DNA of 64,000 nt from Anaeromassilibacillus sp. An200 (GCF_002160025.1 NZ_NFJU01000011.1:29017-93016), one strand, 5' to 3'; positions 42,685 through 52,592 are shown, numbered from the stretch's first letter. Notes: a model not told the origin generated them from the sequence alone. A program made the numbers and translations.

Positions 42685-44187
42685 TTATCCATGCACGGCC
42701 CGCTCATAGGAATAGCCGCGATCGCTGTGTCCGCTGACGGGAATCAGATCAAACGAAACGACGGAATCTTCTTGGAGCGCCAGGGAGAAGCCAAGCTCCC
42801 CATCCGCCGCGCAGAGACGTTCCGTATGCACCAGCGGGACGGCGCTTTCCTGCAAAAGCTTTATCTGCTCCGCGGAAAGCTGGGCGGGCTCGCCCATGTC
42901 ATGCCAAACCTTGAGCGGGTTGGCGTGGTCCTCATCCACCGCACGGGTCAGCAGGCACCATTCGCCCTGCGCGGGAAGGGTAAAGCGCAGCATGGTTTCC
43001 CCGCCTGTCTCCTGGCCAAGATTCCACGCCGCACCGGCAAAGGAGCCGTCCTTCCGGCGCACCGCGACCGCTTCCTTCGAGCGCAGCAGGCAGTCCCCCT
43101 GCAATTTCTTGAAGAAAGCGAATGTCCAGAACGTCGGCTTGGGGATCCCGCCGTTTGCCACCAGGCCAAAGCCGCCGTGGAACGGGGTGAAAGGCACCCC
43201 CATCTCCTCAAACACATCCCCAAACGTCCAGTAGGAATAGGAATCGTTTACCTCTCCCAGCCTGGCCAGAAGCCGCGCGACGTAAGCCGCGTTGCGGGTT
43301 GTATCGTGCACGGGACTGTCCGGGCGGTAGGAGGTATTGAACTCGGTAATGTGCATCGGCAGGCCCCGGTATTCCGGAAAACTGTCGATGATTTCGCGGG
43401 AACGATCCAATTCCCTGAGACTTTCATCCGGATCTCGCAGTGTGCCGTAGCTGTAATGGCCGTCCTCGTCCGGTGTGTCAAACGTGTAAAAATGGCGAGT
43501 GACGAAATCCAGCGGGAGAGTGTTTTGGTGGCAGTATTCCATGAAATCCTGCATCCACTCAACATCCTGCACACCGCAGATGGCGGGGCCGCCCACACAG
43601 AAGCGCGAATCCACCTCTTTCACGGCGGCGATGGTTTCCGCGAACAGGCGGAAATACTCCTGCTTATCCGCGTCCTTCCAGAAGCCGGGAAGATTCGGCT
43701 CGTTCCAGACCTCAATCGGCCAGGAGAGAACGTCCTCCCCGTAGCGCTCAAACAGATGGCGCAGAAGAGCCTGCACCAGCGCGCGCCATGCCTCATAGGT
43801 TTTGGGCGGCGTGACGTTTCCTTTCCAATAAAAGACCGTCTGATCGCCCGACGCCATTTTTTCCGGCATGAAGCCCAGCTCCAGGAAGGGGCGGATCCCC
43901 AGCTCCCGGTAGCTGTCCATCACGCGGTCCAGATAAGTAAAATTATATTCCGGGTGGATTTCTCCCTTTTCATCTTTGTATTCCTGGTAAATGGCCATAT
44001 CGTCACAGAACAGGCCATGGCCGCGAATATAGGAAAATCCGATTTCCTTCTGCACCAGCCTGAGCTGTTCGCAATATTCCCGGTGCAGGGCAAGCCCCAT
44101 GCGGCCCGTACCGACGCAGTAATCCGCGTGATTCACAAAGCTCTGCACCTTCTCGGGGCAAAGGCTGTATTGCGTTTCTGTCATCAT
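42685..44187 (-). CDS. xynB: Beta-xylosidase, GH39
   Basis: 500 aa. 'IGFSYIRGHGLFCDDMAIYQ', acid/base Glu in 'LSWPIEVWNEPNLPGFWKDAD', nucleophile Glu in 'PMHITEFNTSYRPDSPVHDT', and 'SYSYWTFGDVFEEMGVPFTPFHGGFGLVANGGIPKPTFWTFAFF', the GH39 xylosidase pattern. Removes xylose from the non-reducing end of short xylo-oligosaccharides. AAGGAGG precedes the ATG. No signal peptide. It is one of three apparent xylosidases in the operon, beside GH3 and the GH120-like domain. Confidence 0.94.
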   Translation of the reverse strand: MMTETQYSLCPEKVQSFVNHADYCVGTGRMGLALHREYCEQLRLVQKEIGFSYIRGHGLFCDDMAIYQEYKDEKGEIHPEYNFTYLDRVMDSYRELGIRPFLELGFMPEKMASGDQTVFYWKGNVTPPKTYEAWRALVQALLRHLFERYGEDVLSWPIEVWNEPNLPGFWKDADKQEYFRLFAETIAAVKEVDSRFCVGGPAICGVQDVEWMQDFMEYCHQNTLPLDFVTRHFYTFDTPDEDGHYSYGTLRDPDESLRELDRSREIIDSFPEYRGLPMHITEFNTSYRPDSPVHDTTRNAAYVARLLARLGEVNDSYSYWTFGDVFEEMGVPFTPFHGGFGLVANGGIPKPTFWTFAFFKKLQGDCLLRSKEAVAVRRKDGSFAGAAWNLGQETGGETMLRFTLPAQGEWCLLTRAVDEDHANPLKVWHDMGEPAQLSAEQIKLLQESAVPLVHTERLCAADGELGFSLALQEDSVVSFDLIPVSGHSDRGYSYERAVHG

Positions 44188-44288
44188 GTTCCTCCTTGCT
44201 TTCTCCTCATCAAATTCCGGTAACGCCCTGTTTCAAATGTTCCCCTTATGTATGTCCTCTGCTCTCTCAGCCTTCCTCTGACCCTCCC

Positions 44289-45788
44289 TTACGGGATTTC
44301 ACGACTCACCAGGAATTCCATCACATCTCCGGCGGGACATGCCTTCTGCTCCGGCGTTTCGTGGAAAGTCATCCGGCTCGGCGCCGCGTCGCTCCATGGA
44401 ATCCAGCGCGCCTGTTCGCTTCCATCCGCGTCCTGGCAGTTTGGATCACCGGTTTTGATGAAGGCGGCGAGATAGTTGCACATCTGACGCGCCAGGTCGT
44501 AATGCTTGCCGGTAAAGGGCCGCCAGCACTTGGCCAGCGTCTCAAAGAAGAACCACAGATCGCTGGAATGGAACGCACCCGGGTGATCCCATCCCGGAAT
44601 CTCCGGCCCAAATGTATAGATATAGCAGGGGCTCTTTGCTCCCGCTTTCTCCCGGCAGCGGCACAGCGCGCGGATCGCCATCTCAATCTTACCGACAGCG
44701 GCGTTCTTCCCCGCTGCTTCCATGCCCTGATCTGCATGAATCAGCGCGAGGAACCGTTCTGCGTCATCGCCCAGATATTTCTGCACTGTCGCACGCAGCT
44801 CTTCCTCTGTCTCGCCCTCCGGGACAGCAAAAAACTCGTTGTCGGTATCGCCAATCATCATCGGGATATCCGGAAGTTCACCGCGCATGGCGGTCTGCCA
44901 GCTGGTGCGCTGCTGGAATTTTCCGTCTGCCACAACACTCCAGAACAAACCGAATTCCTCCATCTTGTCACGCAGGAACACGGCGGGGAGGGCACGGGCT
45001 TCCGCAAGAGAATGAATCCCGAGGAAGCGGAAAAACTCCTCTCCCTGCTTTTCCAGCTCCGCCAGCGTGGAAAGGCGCGGCTTCTCGTAGGGCTGGCAAA
45101 AAATGCCGCTCTCGACCACCGCACGCGAAACACAGGCGGCGCTCACCGGGTTGTTCAGCTGCGCCATCACGCTCGCGCCGCCCGCCGACTGTCCGCCGAT
45201 GGTGATCCGATCGGGATCACCGCCAAAGGCCGCGATGTTCCGTTTCACCCAAAGCAGGCCCGCCTGCTGATCCAGACAGCCGAAATTGGCCGGTGCGTCC
45301 GGATTTTCCTCCGTCAGCTCCGGATGGGCCAAAAAGCCGAACACGTTGACGCGGTAGTTCACCGTTACCACAACAATGCCGCGCCGGGCCAGACGCTCGC
45401 CGTCAAATTCCATCTCCGCGGTGTAGCCGCACTGAAACGCGCCGCCGAAATACCAGACATAGACCGGCAGCTTCTCATTTCCCGTGACGGCAGGGGTCCA
45501 GATATTCAGATACAGGCAGTCCTCACTCATCGGAATCTCGGGATCCACATGCCACTCGCGCGCATAGAAATCCTCGGGATTCGCGCCGGGAACATACTGC
45601 ATCGAAATGGGAGCGAATTCCAGGCAGTCGCGTACCCCCTCCCAATTTTCCGCGGGCTGCGGCGCGCGCCAGCGCAGATCACCCACCGGAGGAGCCGCAA
45701 AGGGAACTCCCCGGAAGGCGGTAATGCGGGGATCGGCCGCCGCCATTCCGCGCACCAGCCCGTTTTCTGTTTTGGAAATTCTAAGCAT
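44289..45788 (-). CDS. Type B carboxylesterase (candidate acetyl- or feruloyl-xylan esterase)
   Basis: 499 aa, alpha/beta hydrolase. 'FRGVPFAAPPVGDLRWRAPQP', 'EDCLYLNIWTP', 'VYVWYFGGAFQCGYTAEMEFDG' (oxyanion region), nucleophile Ser in 'ITIGGQSAGGASVMAQLNNP', and the late His in 'DHPGAFHSSDLWFFF'. The family hydrolyses many esters. Its place between GH43 and GH39 suggests that it strips acetyl or feruloyl groups from imported xylan fragments, an inference from context only. No signal peptide. Confidence 0.9.
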   Translation of the reverse strand: MLRISKTENGLVRGMAAADPRITAFRGVPFAAPPVGDLRWRAPQPAENWEGVRDCLEFAPISMQYVPGANPEDFYAREWHVDPEIPMSEDCLYLNIWTPAVTGNEKLPVYVWYFGGAFQCGYTAEMEFDGERLARRGIVVVTVNYRVNVFGFLAHPELTEENPDAPANFGCLDQQAGLLWVKRNIAAFGGDPDRITIGGQSAGGASVMAQLNNPVSAACVSRAVVESGIFCQPYEKPRLSTLAELEKQGEEFFRFLGIHSLAEARALPAVFLRDKMEEFGLFWSVVADGKFQQRTSWQTAMRGELPDIPMMIGDTDNEFFAVPEGETEEELRATVQKYLGDDAERFLALIHADQGMEAAGKNAAVGKIEMAIRALCRCREKAGAKSPCYIYTFGPEIPGWDHPGAFHSSDLWFFFETLAKCWRPFTGKHYDLARQMCNYLAAFIKTGDPNCQDADGSEQARWIPWSDAAPSRMTFHETPEQKACPAGDVMEFLVSREIP

Positions 45789-45808
45789 TCCGCTTCCTCC
45801 TTTTTCTA

Positions 45809-47629
45809 TCAGCCGACCCTTACACGCATGGTCACATGGCTCAGAGCCGGGTTCACATCACGTTCGGCGGACAGATCAAAGCGGGGACGTCCCTGCAAAT
45901 CAAAATGGACGCGCCGGATGCCCGCACAGCGTACGCGGCTGGTGGGATCCGTCTCCCCATGATACGCAATCCACAGATTGCCCTCCTTGTCACCGAAGAA
46001 GGAGTTATGCCCGGGACCATATTCCCCATCCACCGAATAATAGGTAAGCACCGGGGTAAGCCCTTTCTTCCAGCTGGCCGGGTTGGCAAGATCGCTGTTC
46101 GGATCGGCGGTCAGCAAACCCACCGCATAGGTGTAGCTGTTGGCGGAACCCGCGGAGTAAGCCAGATACACCCGATCCTTGGTCTGGAACACATAGGGAC
46201 CTTCGTTGTTGATGGTGGTTTCCAGGTTCTCCCAGCTCAGCAGAGGACGGGAAAGCAGAGCCGGTTCACCCGCAAGCTGCCAGGGCTTTTCCTCGTTGAG
46301 CGGGGCAATATACAGCATGGAACCGGTGTCAAGCGGTGTCCCCATGCCAAAGCGGTATGACCACGCCGCGTAGGTGCGTCCTCCCGCCTTGATGCATGTC
46401 ATGTCCAGCGTGATGCCGTCCTCCGTCAGGAAGCTGCCGTCCTGCTTCTGCACACGGCGCGGCGTTTCCCATGCGTTGGGATCGGTGAAATGTCCGCCGG
46501 GCTTGAGGTGCATAACATGGCACTGAGGCCCCCACACCTTCCCGCTCACCGCAAAGAAGATGTACGGCTCACCGCCCACAATATGGAATTCCGGCGCCCA
46601 GAAGGTCTGCAAGAATCCTTTTTCCTCATCCAGATCGAGAATCAGGTGCAGCTTGGTGTCGGGAAGGAACAAATCCTCGGGGCGATCGGCTTCGCGGACA
46701 TACAGGCCAATGTCGCCTGTGGTATCGCTGGTGGAAAGGTAGTAATATTTCCCCTCCCATGGCACAATGACCGGATCGCCGGTTCCCTGCGTCAGCGGAA
46801 AATGATACGGATTGCCGCGCAGGGTTCCCTTCACCTCATACACACCGGGACGGCTGAAATCCACCGCACTCGTGTCCCAGTCCACCGTCTTGAGAGCGGC
46901 GGAACCGTCGGAATACACCGCCGCGGCGCGCACCGCCTTCACCTGCTCCGGGGATGCAGCCGGAATCTCCTCCGGCAAAATGGTATCCATATGGAACAAA
47001 CGTCCCCAATACACACGCAGACGATCGCACAGCTCCGCGGGAATCACGGTAACATCGCCCAGGATGGCTCCATGCGGCAAGGAGGGGAATGCAGCCGTCT
47101 CTTCGTCCCACACGGCCGGTTCCGGCTCCGAAAAGCACCAGCCCTGCAAATCCGTGCTGTGGGATTTCCAGCAGCCCGTCTCGTCTGTCCAGACAGCGGC
47201 ATACTGCCCCAGACCCCGGTCATAGCGGATCCGGATATGTTCCAGATTTCCTGCCCCGCACAGCGGCACTATCCCCAGAAAGGTAAACTCCATAAAGTTA
47301 TCTGTTTTCCAGAGCAGGAGCTTTCCCCGGCTGTCGGGATCGGGTTTCCCCTCCTCCGTCACACGGATGGCGGCAATCCCCCAGCCCCCGTCCGCAAGCG
47401 GAAACACACAAGGATTTTTCAGGCTTTTCGTATTCAGGGTGTTCTCCTTTGTCACATCCGCCTGGGCAAAAAGGATTCCGTAATTGTGATGCAGCGCCTC
47501 AAAGCTTTTCCCGTCCCGGCTCACAGCAAAATGGACGGATCCGGCCAGGCCGGATGGATACACTCCCGGCTCCGGGGTGCGTGTATAGGCCATCAGAAAG
47601 CAATGCGGTCTTTGATAGATTTCTTCCAT
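45809..47629 (-). CDS. Three-part GH43 protein: N-terminal propeller-like region, Ig-like domain, GH43 catalytic domain
   Basis: 606 aa. Residues ~1-215 look like a partial beta-propeller ('LMAYTRTPEPGVYPSGLAGSVHFAVSRDGKSF', 'IRIRYDRGLGQYAAVWTDETGCWKSHSTDLQGW') without obvious catalytic motifs. Residues ~225-278 resemble a bacterial Ig-like (group 4) domain ('TVDWDTSAVDFSRPGVYEVKGTLRG'). From ~282 a complete GH43 domain follows: 'GTGDPVIVPWEGKYYYLSTSD' (general base Asp284), 'QTFWAPEFHIVGGEPYIFFA', acid Glu in 'NNEGPYVFQTKDRVYLAYSAG', and 'GPGHNSFF'. The specificity is probably arabinofuranosidase. No signal peptide. 16 nt after the xylanase gene. Confidence 0.88.
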   Translation of the reverse strand: MEEIYQRPHCFLMAYTRTPEPGVYPSGLAGSVHFAVSRDGKSFEALHHNYGILFAQADVTKENTLNTKSLKNPCVFPLADGGWGIAAIRVTEEGKPDPDSRGKLLLWKTDNFMEFTFLGIVPLCGAGNLEHIRIRYDRGLGQYAAVWTDETGCWKSHSTDLQGWCFSEPEPAVWDEETAAFPSLPHGAILGDVTVIPAELCDRLRVYWGRLFHMDTILPEEIPAASPEQVKAVRAAAVYSDGSAALKTVDWDTSAVDFSRPGVYEVKGTLRGNPYHFPLTQGTGDPVIVPWEGKYYYLSTSDTTGDIGLYVREADRPEDLFLPDTKLHLILDLDEEKGFLQTFWAPEFHIVGGEPYIFFAVSGKVWGPQCHVMHLKPGGHFTDPNAWETPRRVQKQDGSFLTEDGITLDMTCIKAGGRTYAAWSYRFGMGTPLDTGSMLYIAPLNEEKPWQLAGEPALLSRPLLSWENLETTINNEGPYVFQTKDRVYLAYSAGSANSYTYAVGLLTADPNSDLANPASWKKGLTPVLTYYSVDGEYGPGHNSFFGDKEGNLWIAYHGETDPTSRVRCAGIRRVHFDLQGRPRFDLSAERDVNPALSHVTMRVRVG

Positions 47630-47644
47630 GTCATGCTCTCCTTT

Positions 47645-50641
47645 TCATTCCTTTGGTTCTTTCCGCCTGGGATCGATTTGATAGACACAGCCTGCTTTCA
47701 AGGAAGCAAAGGGGCCGGGCATCCGGCGCTCTTCCAAAGCGGTGCCATAAAAATCCTCCGGCGTTTCCATAGACGACTGCACCGCTTGGAGCTGCTCCGG
47801 ATCCGTCACATACGGCATGCGATCGGGATGCAGCCGATCGACGTGCGGGGGCTGCTCCGGCTTTTTCATCTCCAGTGTCAGCCGTTCGGTATCCACACAG
47901 ATCGTGAACCAGCCCTCCTGCCCTTCGCGGTCAAAGCCATAGAACTCCTGCCAGGCATCGAGATGCAGGCAGGTTTCCGGCGCGGGATACAGGACGCGCA
48001 GATAACCTCCGGGCATTTGAATGTACGCATTGCCCTGCGCATCGTTGTCGCGGGTGGGGAACTTGATGGCAGCCTCCCCGCAGTTGTAAAACAGGTTGTT
48101 GCGGATACGAGCCTCCCGCCCGGTACCACCCCGGCTTCCGGGACCGGAGATCCGGAACGCCACAGGCTTGACATAGTAACCCGCGCTGCGGCAGCGGCCA
48201 ATCAGGTTATGCTCCACATGAAGCCGGTCCGTTCCTTCGCCGTAAACGGCATACCCGTTCACGATGCCATGCTCCTCCATCTTGTACCAGCCGGTCGAGC
48301 CCGGCTCCTTTGGGACATCCTCCGGACGGAAGCGCCCTTCCACATTCCAGAAAATATTATTATCGATGAGATTGATTCCCTCGCGCGAGCACTCAATGAA
48401 GATCGCTTCGCGCTGCTCACGGCCATTCAGGAACAGATTGCGGGTGATGCGGTTGTTCTCATTGCCCACATCCATCCACAGATGATCGGCACGGAACGTT
48501 TCTGCAAAGACATTGCGCCGGATCAGGCTGTTCACACTGTTGTGCACTTTGATGCCGCCCGCTTCCCAGGAAAGCTCCATTCCCTGCCAGCCGGTTCCCG
48601 TAATTCGGTTGTCCTCAATCAGCATGTGGGTGGCAAACAGTCCGGCAATGCCGCAGACGCCCGCGTCCCGGATCTCACAGCCGCGCACCACCGTATGGCC
48701 GATGATCTGGTTTTCCTCGATGGTGTGGTGCCAGCACTCGTTGCCAACATCGATGCCCACAGCGTTGGACCAGTCGATCACACAGTTCTCGATCACCCAA
48801 TGATGGCCGCGGAAGCAAGAGATGCTGCCGCGCTGCGGCACAGGCGCGCCGGTGGCCGCATGGGCGCAGACAAGTCCCTTCACCTTGATGTAGGAGAGGA
48901 ACGGTGTTTCGGGCGCGAAGCATTGTTCCCGGCAGGTCAGTTCGATCACATGATACTGCGGATCCCCATCGTCCGCAAGACGGAAATGCACCGTCTGCCC
49001 GTTGGCTTCCACCCAGTAGGAGCCGGGGGTCTGCGTCATCTGATTGTAAAGAGCCACCTGGCGCAAAGGCTTTCCGTCACAGAACACCATGCCGCGGCGG
49101 TTCAGGTACGGCGTCATATCCGTTTTGTCGTATTCAATAAACAGGCGGTCATGCAGGATATTGACTGCGCAGAAGGGATTGTACCCTTTAAATTCCTCCG
49201 GATTCAGCCTGGTCTCCCAAATCCGCACGCTGTCCGGGGCAGGCGGTGCGCCGTGCGGCGTTCGTTCCCATCCCACGCTCGGAAGGAACTCCTTTGCCTC
49301 CACCGACGCTTTGATCACAGTCTCCCCGTCTCCGAATGCTTCATAGCAGACCATGCGGTCCGGTCCCTCACCGCCGCGCCGGGGACGGACACATTCCCGA
49401 TATACGCCGCCGTGGATCCAGACGCGTTCTCCCGGGCCGGCGCGATCCGCCGCGGCCTGGATCGTCCGCAGAGGATGATCGGCGCTGCCGTCGTTTTCGT
49501 CCGAAGCTTCGGGATGTGAGGGATTAACGTGGTATTCTTTGGTGTATGCCTGTTCTTTCTCCCAGAACGCAAACCGCTGTCCGCCGGGCAGACGGTCTTC
49601 CAGATCGCCCTCCACACGCCCCGGCACGCTGCACACTGCCTGATAAGCTTCTTTGGGGCGGTAACCGCGCTCAAAGAGCAGCGGACGGCACTTCTGGCGG
49701 CGGAAACCGGTCAGCCAGCTTTCCTCATCCTGAAGTCCCCAGAAGGTCACGCCTGTCACATTAGCGGCCCCTTCCCGCTTGGCTTCCAGCAGAACGGTGA
49801 AGAGAGCGCGGTACCGCTCGGCCAAACGGCGCATGGCGGCTTCGGAGGTATCCGGGGAAAAGATGTCCAGCTCGGTGATCTGAATCTCAAGACCCAGCGC
49901 GCCATAGCGGCGCACTGCTTCCCGATACTCCTCCAGCGACGGCGTTTCCAGCTGCACATGCGACTGCATTCCCATGCCATCGATCAGCTTTTCCTCAAGC
50001 AGAGGGGCAAGAATAGTTTTGCAGATGGCTTCCCTCTTTTCCGGAAGGAAGGTGTCATAGTCATTGTAGAACAGGCTCACACCCGGAGCCTTCCATCGTG
50101 CGGCCATACGGAACGCCTGCAAAACGAAATCCTCTCCCACTGTCTCCGTCCAGAGAGAGGTGCGCAGGGCCCCGCCGTCAATCGCCTCGTTGACGACATC
50201 CCAGGCATAAATGACGCCGGGATATTCCGTCTGCGCAAAGGTCATCACGCTTTGAATGTAGGAATCCAGACGGGCCAGCATCGTCTCCCGATCCGCCAGC
50301 GGAGCATCCTCCTCCGAGCGGTAACCCTTCGCGAAAAACCACCGGGGCGTCTGATTGTGCCACACCAGCGTGTGGCCGCGCATCCCGATCCCATGCTCCT
50401 TCGCAAAGTCAAGATACTTCCTCACACCGTCAAAGCACACCGCGGGACTGCGGTCATGTGCGGCAGGATTCTTCTGGTTCTCCTCTCTGTCCAGCAGCGC
50501 TTCCGGTTTCATGTCGTTTTCGCAGGTGATGGAGCCATACTGGCAAGCAATCGACCGCAGAGCAGCGGAATGATCAAACGCGGATGCCGGTACGGCTGCG
50601 CCGATCGGGAAATAGGGCTGGTATACTTCATTGAGTCCCAT
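47645..50641 (-). CDS. Bifunctional GH10 endo-xylanase fused to a GH120-like beta-helix domain
   Basis: 998 aa. Residues 1-~335 are GH10: 'YGSITCENDMKPEALL', 'MRGHTLVWHNQTP', acid/base Glu152 in 'IYAWDVVNEAIDGG', 'MGMQSHVQLETPS', nucleophile Glu257 in 'IQITELDIFSPD', 'VTFWGLQDEESWL'. After a short linker, residues ~368-950 are a right-handed beta-helix that begins 'EYHVNPSHPEASDENDGSADHP'. It shares with GH120 XylC (from memory) 'VKGLVCAHAAT', 'AGGIKVHNSVNSLIRRNV', and Asp724 ('LWMDV') and Glu750 ('AIFIECS') at the positions of the XylC catalytic pair. No signal peptide, so the substrate must be imported. Start 50641 is the ATG nearest the GH10 fold; upstream extension crosses the terminator. 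Confidence 0.88.
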   Translation of the reverse strand: MGLNEVYQPYFPIGAAVPASAFDHSAALRSIACQYGSITCENDMKPEALLDREENQKNPAAHDRSPAVCFDGVRKYLDFAKEHGIGMRGHTLVWHNQTPRWFFAKGYRSEEDAPLADRETMLARLDSYIQSVMTFAQTEYPGVIYAWDVVNEAIDGGALRTSLWTETVGEDFVLQAFRMAARWKAPGVSLFYNDYDTFLPEKREAICKTILAPLLEEKLIDGMGMQSHVQLETPSLEEYREAVRRYGALGLEIQITELDIFSPDTSEAAMRRLAERYRALFTVLLEAKREGAANVTGVTFWGLQDEESWLTGFRRQKCRPLLFERGYRPKEAYQAVCSVPGRVEGDLEDRLPGGQRFAFWEKEQAYTKEYHVNPSHPEASDENDGSADHPLRTIQAAADRAGPGERVWIHGGVYRECVRPRRGGEGPDRMVCYEAFGDGETVIKASVEAKEFLPSVGWERTPHGAPPAPDSVRIWETRLNPEEFKGYNPFCAVNILHDRLFIEYDKTDMTPYLNRRGMVFCDGKPLRQVALYNQMTQTPGSYWVEANGQTVHFRLADDGDPQYHVIELTCREQCFAPETPFLSYIKVKGLVCAHAATGAPVPQRGSISCFRGHHWVIENCVIDWSNAVGIDVGNECWHHTIEENQIIGHTVVRGCEIRDAGVCGIAGLFATHMLIEDNRITGTGWQGMELSWEAGGIKVHNSVNSLIRRNVFAETFRADHLWMDVGNENNRITRNLFLNGREQREAIFIECSREGINLIDNNIFWNVEGRFRPEDVPKEPGSTGWYKMEEHGIVNGYAVYGEGTDRLHVEHNLIGRCRSAGYYVKPVAFRISGPGSRGGTGREARIRNNLFYNCGEAAIKFPTRDNDAQGNAYIQMPGGYLRVLYPAPETCLHLDAWQEFYGFDREGQEGWFTICVDTERLTLEMKKPEQPPHVDRLHPDRMPYVTDPEQLQAVQSSMETPEDFYGTALEERRMPGPFASLKAGCVYQIDPRRKEPKE

Positions 50642-50718
50642 TTTCACATACACTCCTGTTTCAAAATGACACGCCCCGCTCCCCTGAAAGGACAATCCTT
50701 CCATCACGGGACTGTTTG

Positions 50719-50748
50719 AAAAAAGGGGACCGGCACATGGCCGGCCCC
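50719..50748 (-). terminator. Terminator between SBP gene and the enzyme genes
   Basis: GGGG-a-CCGG (50725-50733) pairs with CCGGCCCC (50741-50748); the minus strand continues into TTTTTT (50719-50724). It may limit transcription of the enzyme genes relative to the transporter. A good separate promoter for the GH10 gene is not visible. Confidence 0.8.
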
Positions 50749-50792
50749 CTATCATGCAAAGGACATGCCTTTGTCTTTGGATTCTGTTTGTC

Positions 50793-52562
50793 TTATTCCG
50801 CGGCCGCGATTCTCGCGTCAACAATGGCCTGATACTTCTCGGTATCATATTCGGTCAGTGTGCCCCAGCCAAGGCCCTCAAGCTGTGTGCACATATTCTC
50901 CCACAGGGAGTTGAACTCCGCCTCGTCCTTTGCAAAGACCATCTGCCAGGAGGTGTCCTTAATCAGAGTGCCGCACTGGCTGCGGATCAGAGCAATATCG
51001 GTGGAATCGCTGGCGAGCGGGATGTTGATGTTGGCGACCATCTTCAGCTGATCGGTGCCTTCGAGGTACTCAACCTCATTCTGTGCACCAAACTGCTCAA
51101 TCCACTCGTTGGTGGTAGCCGTCATGTTCATCTCAATGGAGGAAGCCCACAGGGACGGATCGTAGCATTCTCCGGTGAGCGGGTTGGTCGCGGCGCTGCC
51201 GACGATCCACTGGTTAATCTGGTTGTTGCCGTCGCTCCAGGAGCCTCCGCCGTACTCTTCGGGAACCTGGATGGTCGCGGTGAAGCGATCCTGGCCCTCC
51301 TGCGTCAGGGTATAGGTGCCGTCATCATTTACATTATAAATGAAGCCTTCCAGGCTGGCATGCTGATAGTCAAGGCCTTCGGGAGAAGCAAGCCAATCGA
51401 GGAATTCCATGATTCTCAGCTTCTTCTCATCGTCCACAGAGGAGCCGACGCCCCAGACACGGCCATCGCCATAGTAGGAGTCAGCCTGCTGATAGTACTC
51501 AAGCTCTTCCACCGGAACATACATGTAGTTCTCGCGGCTCTCGCCGTGGGCCGGGGTGTTCCAGAAGCCGTTCTGCCAGTTGTACCAGAACAGATACACT
51601 CTCTTCTGCTTCATCTTGCTGTCGCAGACCGTCGTCCAGTCCTGCGTGGCGGAGTCGGGATCCATCAGGCCCATCTGATTGGCCTTGAAGAGGAATTGCA
51701 GAGCCTTATAGTAGCCGCCTTCGGTATCGGTGAGAGGCGTAATGGTATTGTCATAGCCAAGAAGAACGGAATCCTTCACCTGCTGGCCGAACCAGTAGGT
51801 CAGCAGCGCCGCGTTCTCACTGCAATTGGAATCCCAATCCTTCCACATGGAGATAGCGTAAGCCTTGTCGCCCGCCGCGTTGGTCGGATGAGCTTTCATC
51901 ATATCGGCAAGCATATTCAGCAGGTCGTCGGTGGTCTTGAGCTCCGGGCAGCCCAGTTCGGAATAATAATCCCACGGCACGCGCGGCGCGCTGAACGCGG
52001 TTTCCGCGACGTAGCCGGACGGGCCGTTGTTGTTCATGTTGCAGGGAATGGCATAGATGGAGCCGCCTTCCACGCCGCTCATGCTCTGATTGAACTGATC
52101 AATCTGCTCCTGGTATTCCTTGAGATTCTCGTAGTTGTAAATAATATCACCGATATCCATGATCAGGCCGGAATCCACACAGTCCTGCATATCGGCGTTA
52201 TCCAAAATCACAATATCGCCCAGATTGCCGGAAGCAGTGCGCGTCTGATACAGAGAGTTCGCATCACCGGAAACCTGCGGAGCGATAATATTCAGCTTGA
52301 TGTTGAAGGTATCCTTCAGAACCTTGCCATACCAGCCGATCTGTTCGCCCTGATAGTTTGCGGCGACGTCATAAACCTCAAAGGTCATCTCCGTATCATG
52401 AGACACCTCGGAAGTTCCTCCGGATTCAGAAGCTGTGGTGCTTCCGCCCTCGGAAGCCGCACCGGCGGAAGAGGTTCCGGTCTGATTCTGCGAGCAGCCC
52501 AGCATGGAGCTCGAGGCCAGCAGAGCAACAAGTGCCATGGAAAGGAAACGTTTTGTCTTCAT
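50793..52562 (-). CDS. Sugar ABC transporter substrate-binding lipoprotein (LplA-like)
   Basis: 589 aa, large type of family-1 binding protein found with LplB/YtcP permeases. Lipoprotein signal 'MKTKRFLSMALVALLASSSMLGC' with the lipidated Cys23, then a Ser/Thr/Gly linker. 'ISMWKDWDSNCSENAALLTYWFGQQ', 'SSVDDEKKLRIMEFLDWLASPEGLDYQ' and 'WQMVFAKDEAEFNSLWENMCTQLEGLG' at the end are usual for this group. It should capture xylo- or arabinoxylo-oligosaccharides outside the membrane. Two hairpins lie upstream, and a terminator downstream separates it from the enzyme genes. Confidence 0.92.
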   Translation of the reverse strand: MKTKRFLSMALVALLASSSMLGCSQNQTGTSSAGAASEGGSTTASESGGTSEVSHDTEMTFEVYDVAANYQGEQIGWYGKVLKDTFNIKLNIIAPQVSGDANSLYQTRTASGNLGDIVILDNADMQDCVDSGLIMDIGDIIYNYENLKEYQEQIDQFNQSMSGVEGGSIYAIPCNMNNNGPSGYVAETAFSAPRVPWDYYSELGCPELKTTDDLLNMLADMMKAHPTNAAGDKAYAISMWKDWDSNCSENAALLTYWFGQQVKDSVLLGYDNTITPLTDTEGGYYKALQFLFKANQMGLMDPDSATQDWTTVCDSKMKQKRVYLFWYNWQNGFWNTPAHGESRENYMYVPVEELEYYQQADSYYGDGRVWGVGSSVDDEKKLRIMEFLDWLASPEGLDYQHASLEGFIYNVNDDGTYTLTQEGQDRFTATIQVPEEYGGGSWSDGNNQINQWIVGSAATNPLTGECYDPSLWASSIEMNMTATTNEWIEQFGAQNEVEYLEGTDQLKMVANINIPLASDSTDIALIRSQCGTLIKDTSWQMVFAKDEAEFNSLWENMCTQLEGLGWGTLTEYDTEKYQAIVDARIAAAE

Positions 52563-52592
52563 AAGGGATCCTCCTTTTCAATGTCTGGTTTG

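Noticed and set aside
46490..49519. Roughly 1000-codon open frame on the plus strand opposite GH43 and GH10-GH120-like genes
   Set aside because: Antisense shadow of well-supported genes, spanning their junction; low-complexity His/Arg/Gly-rich translation and no family features.
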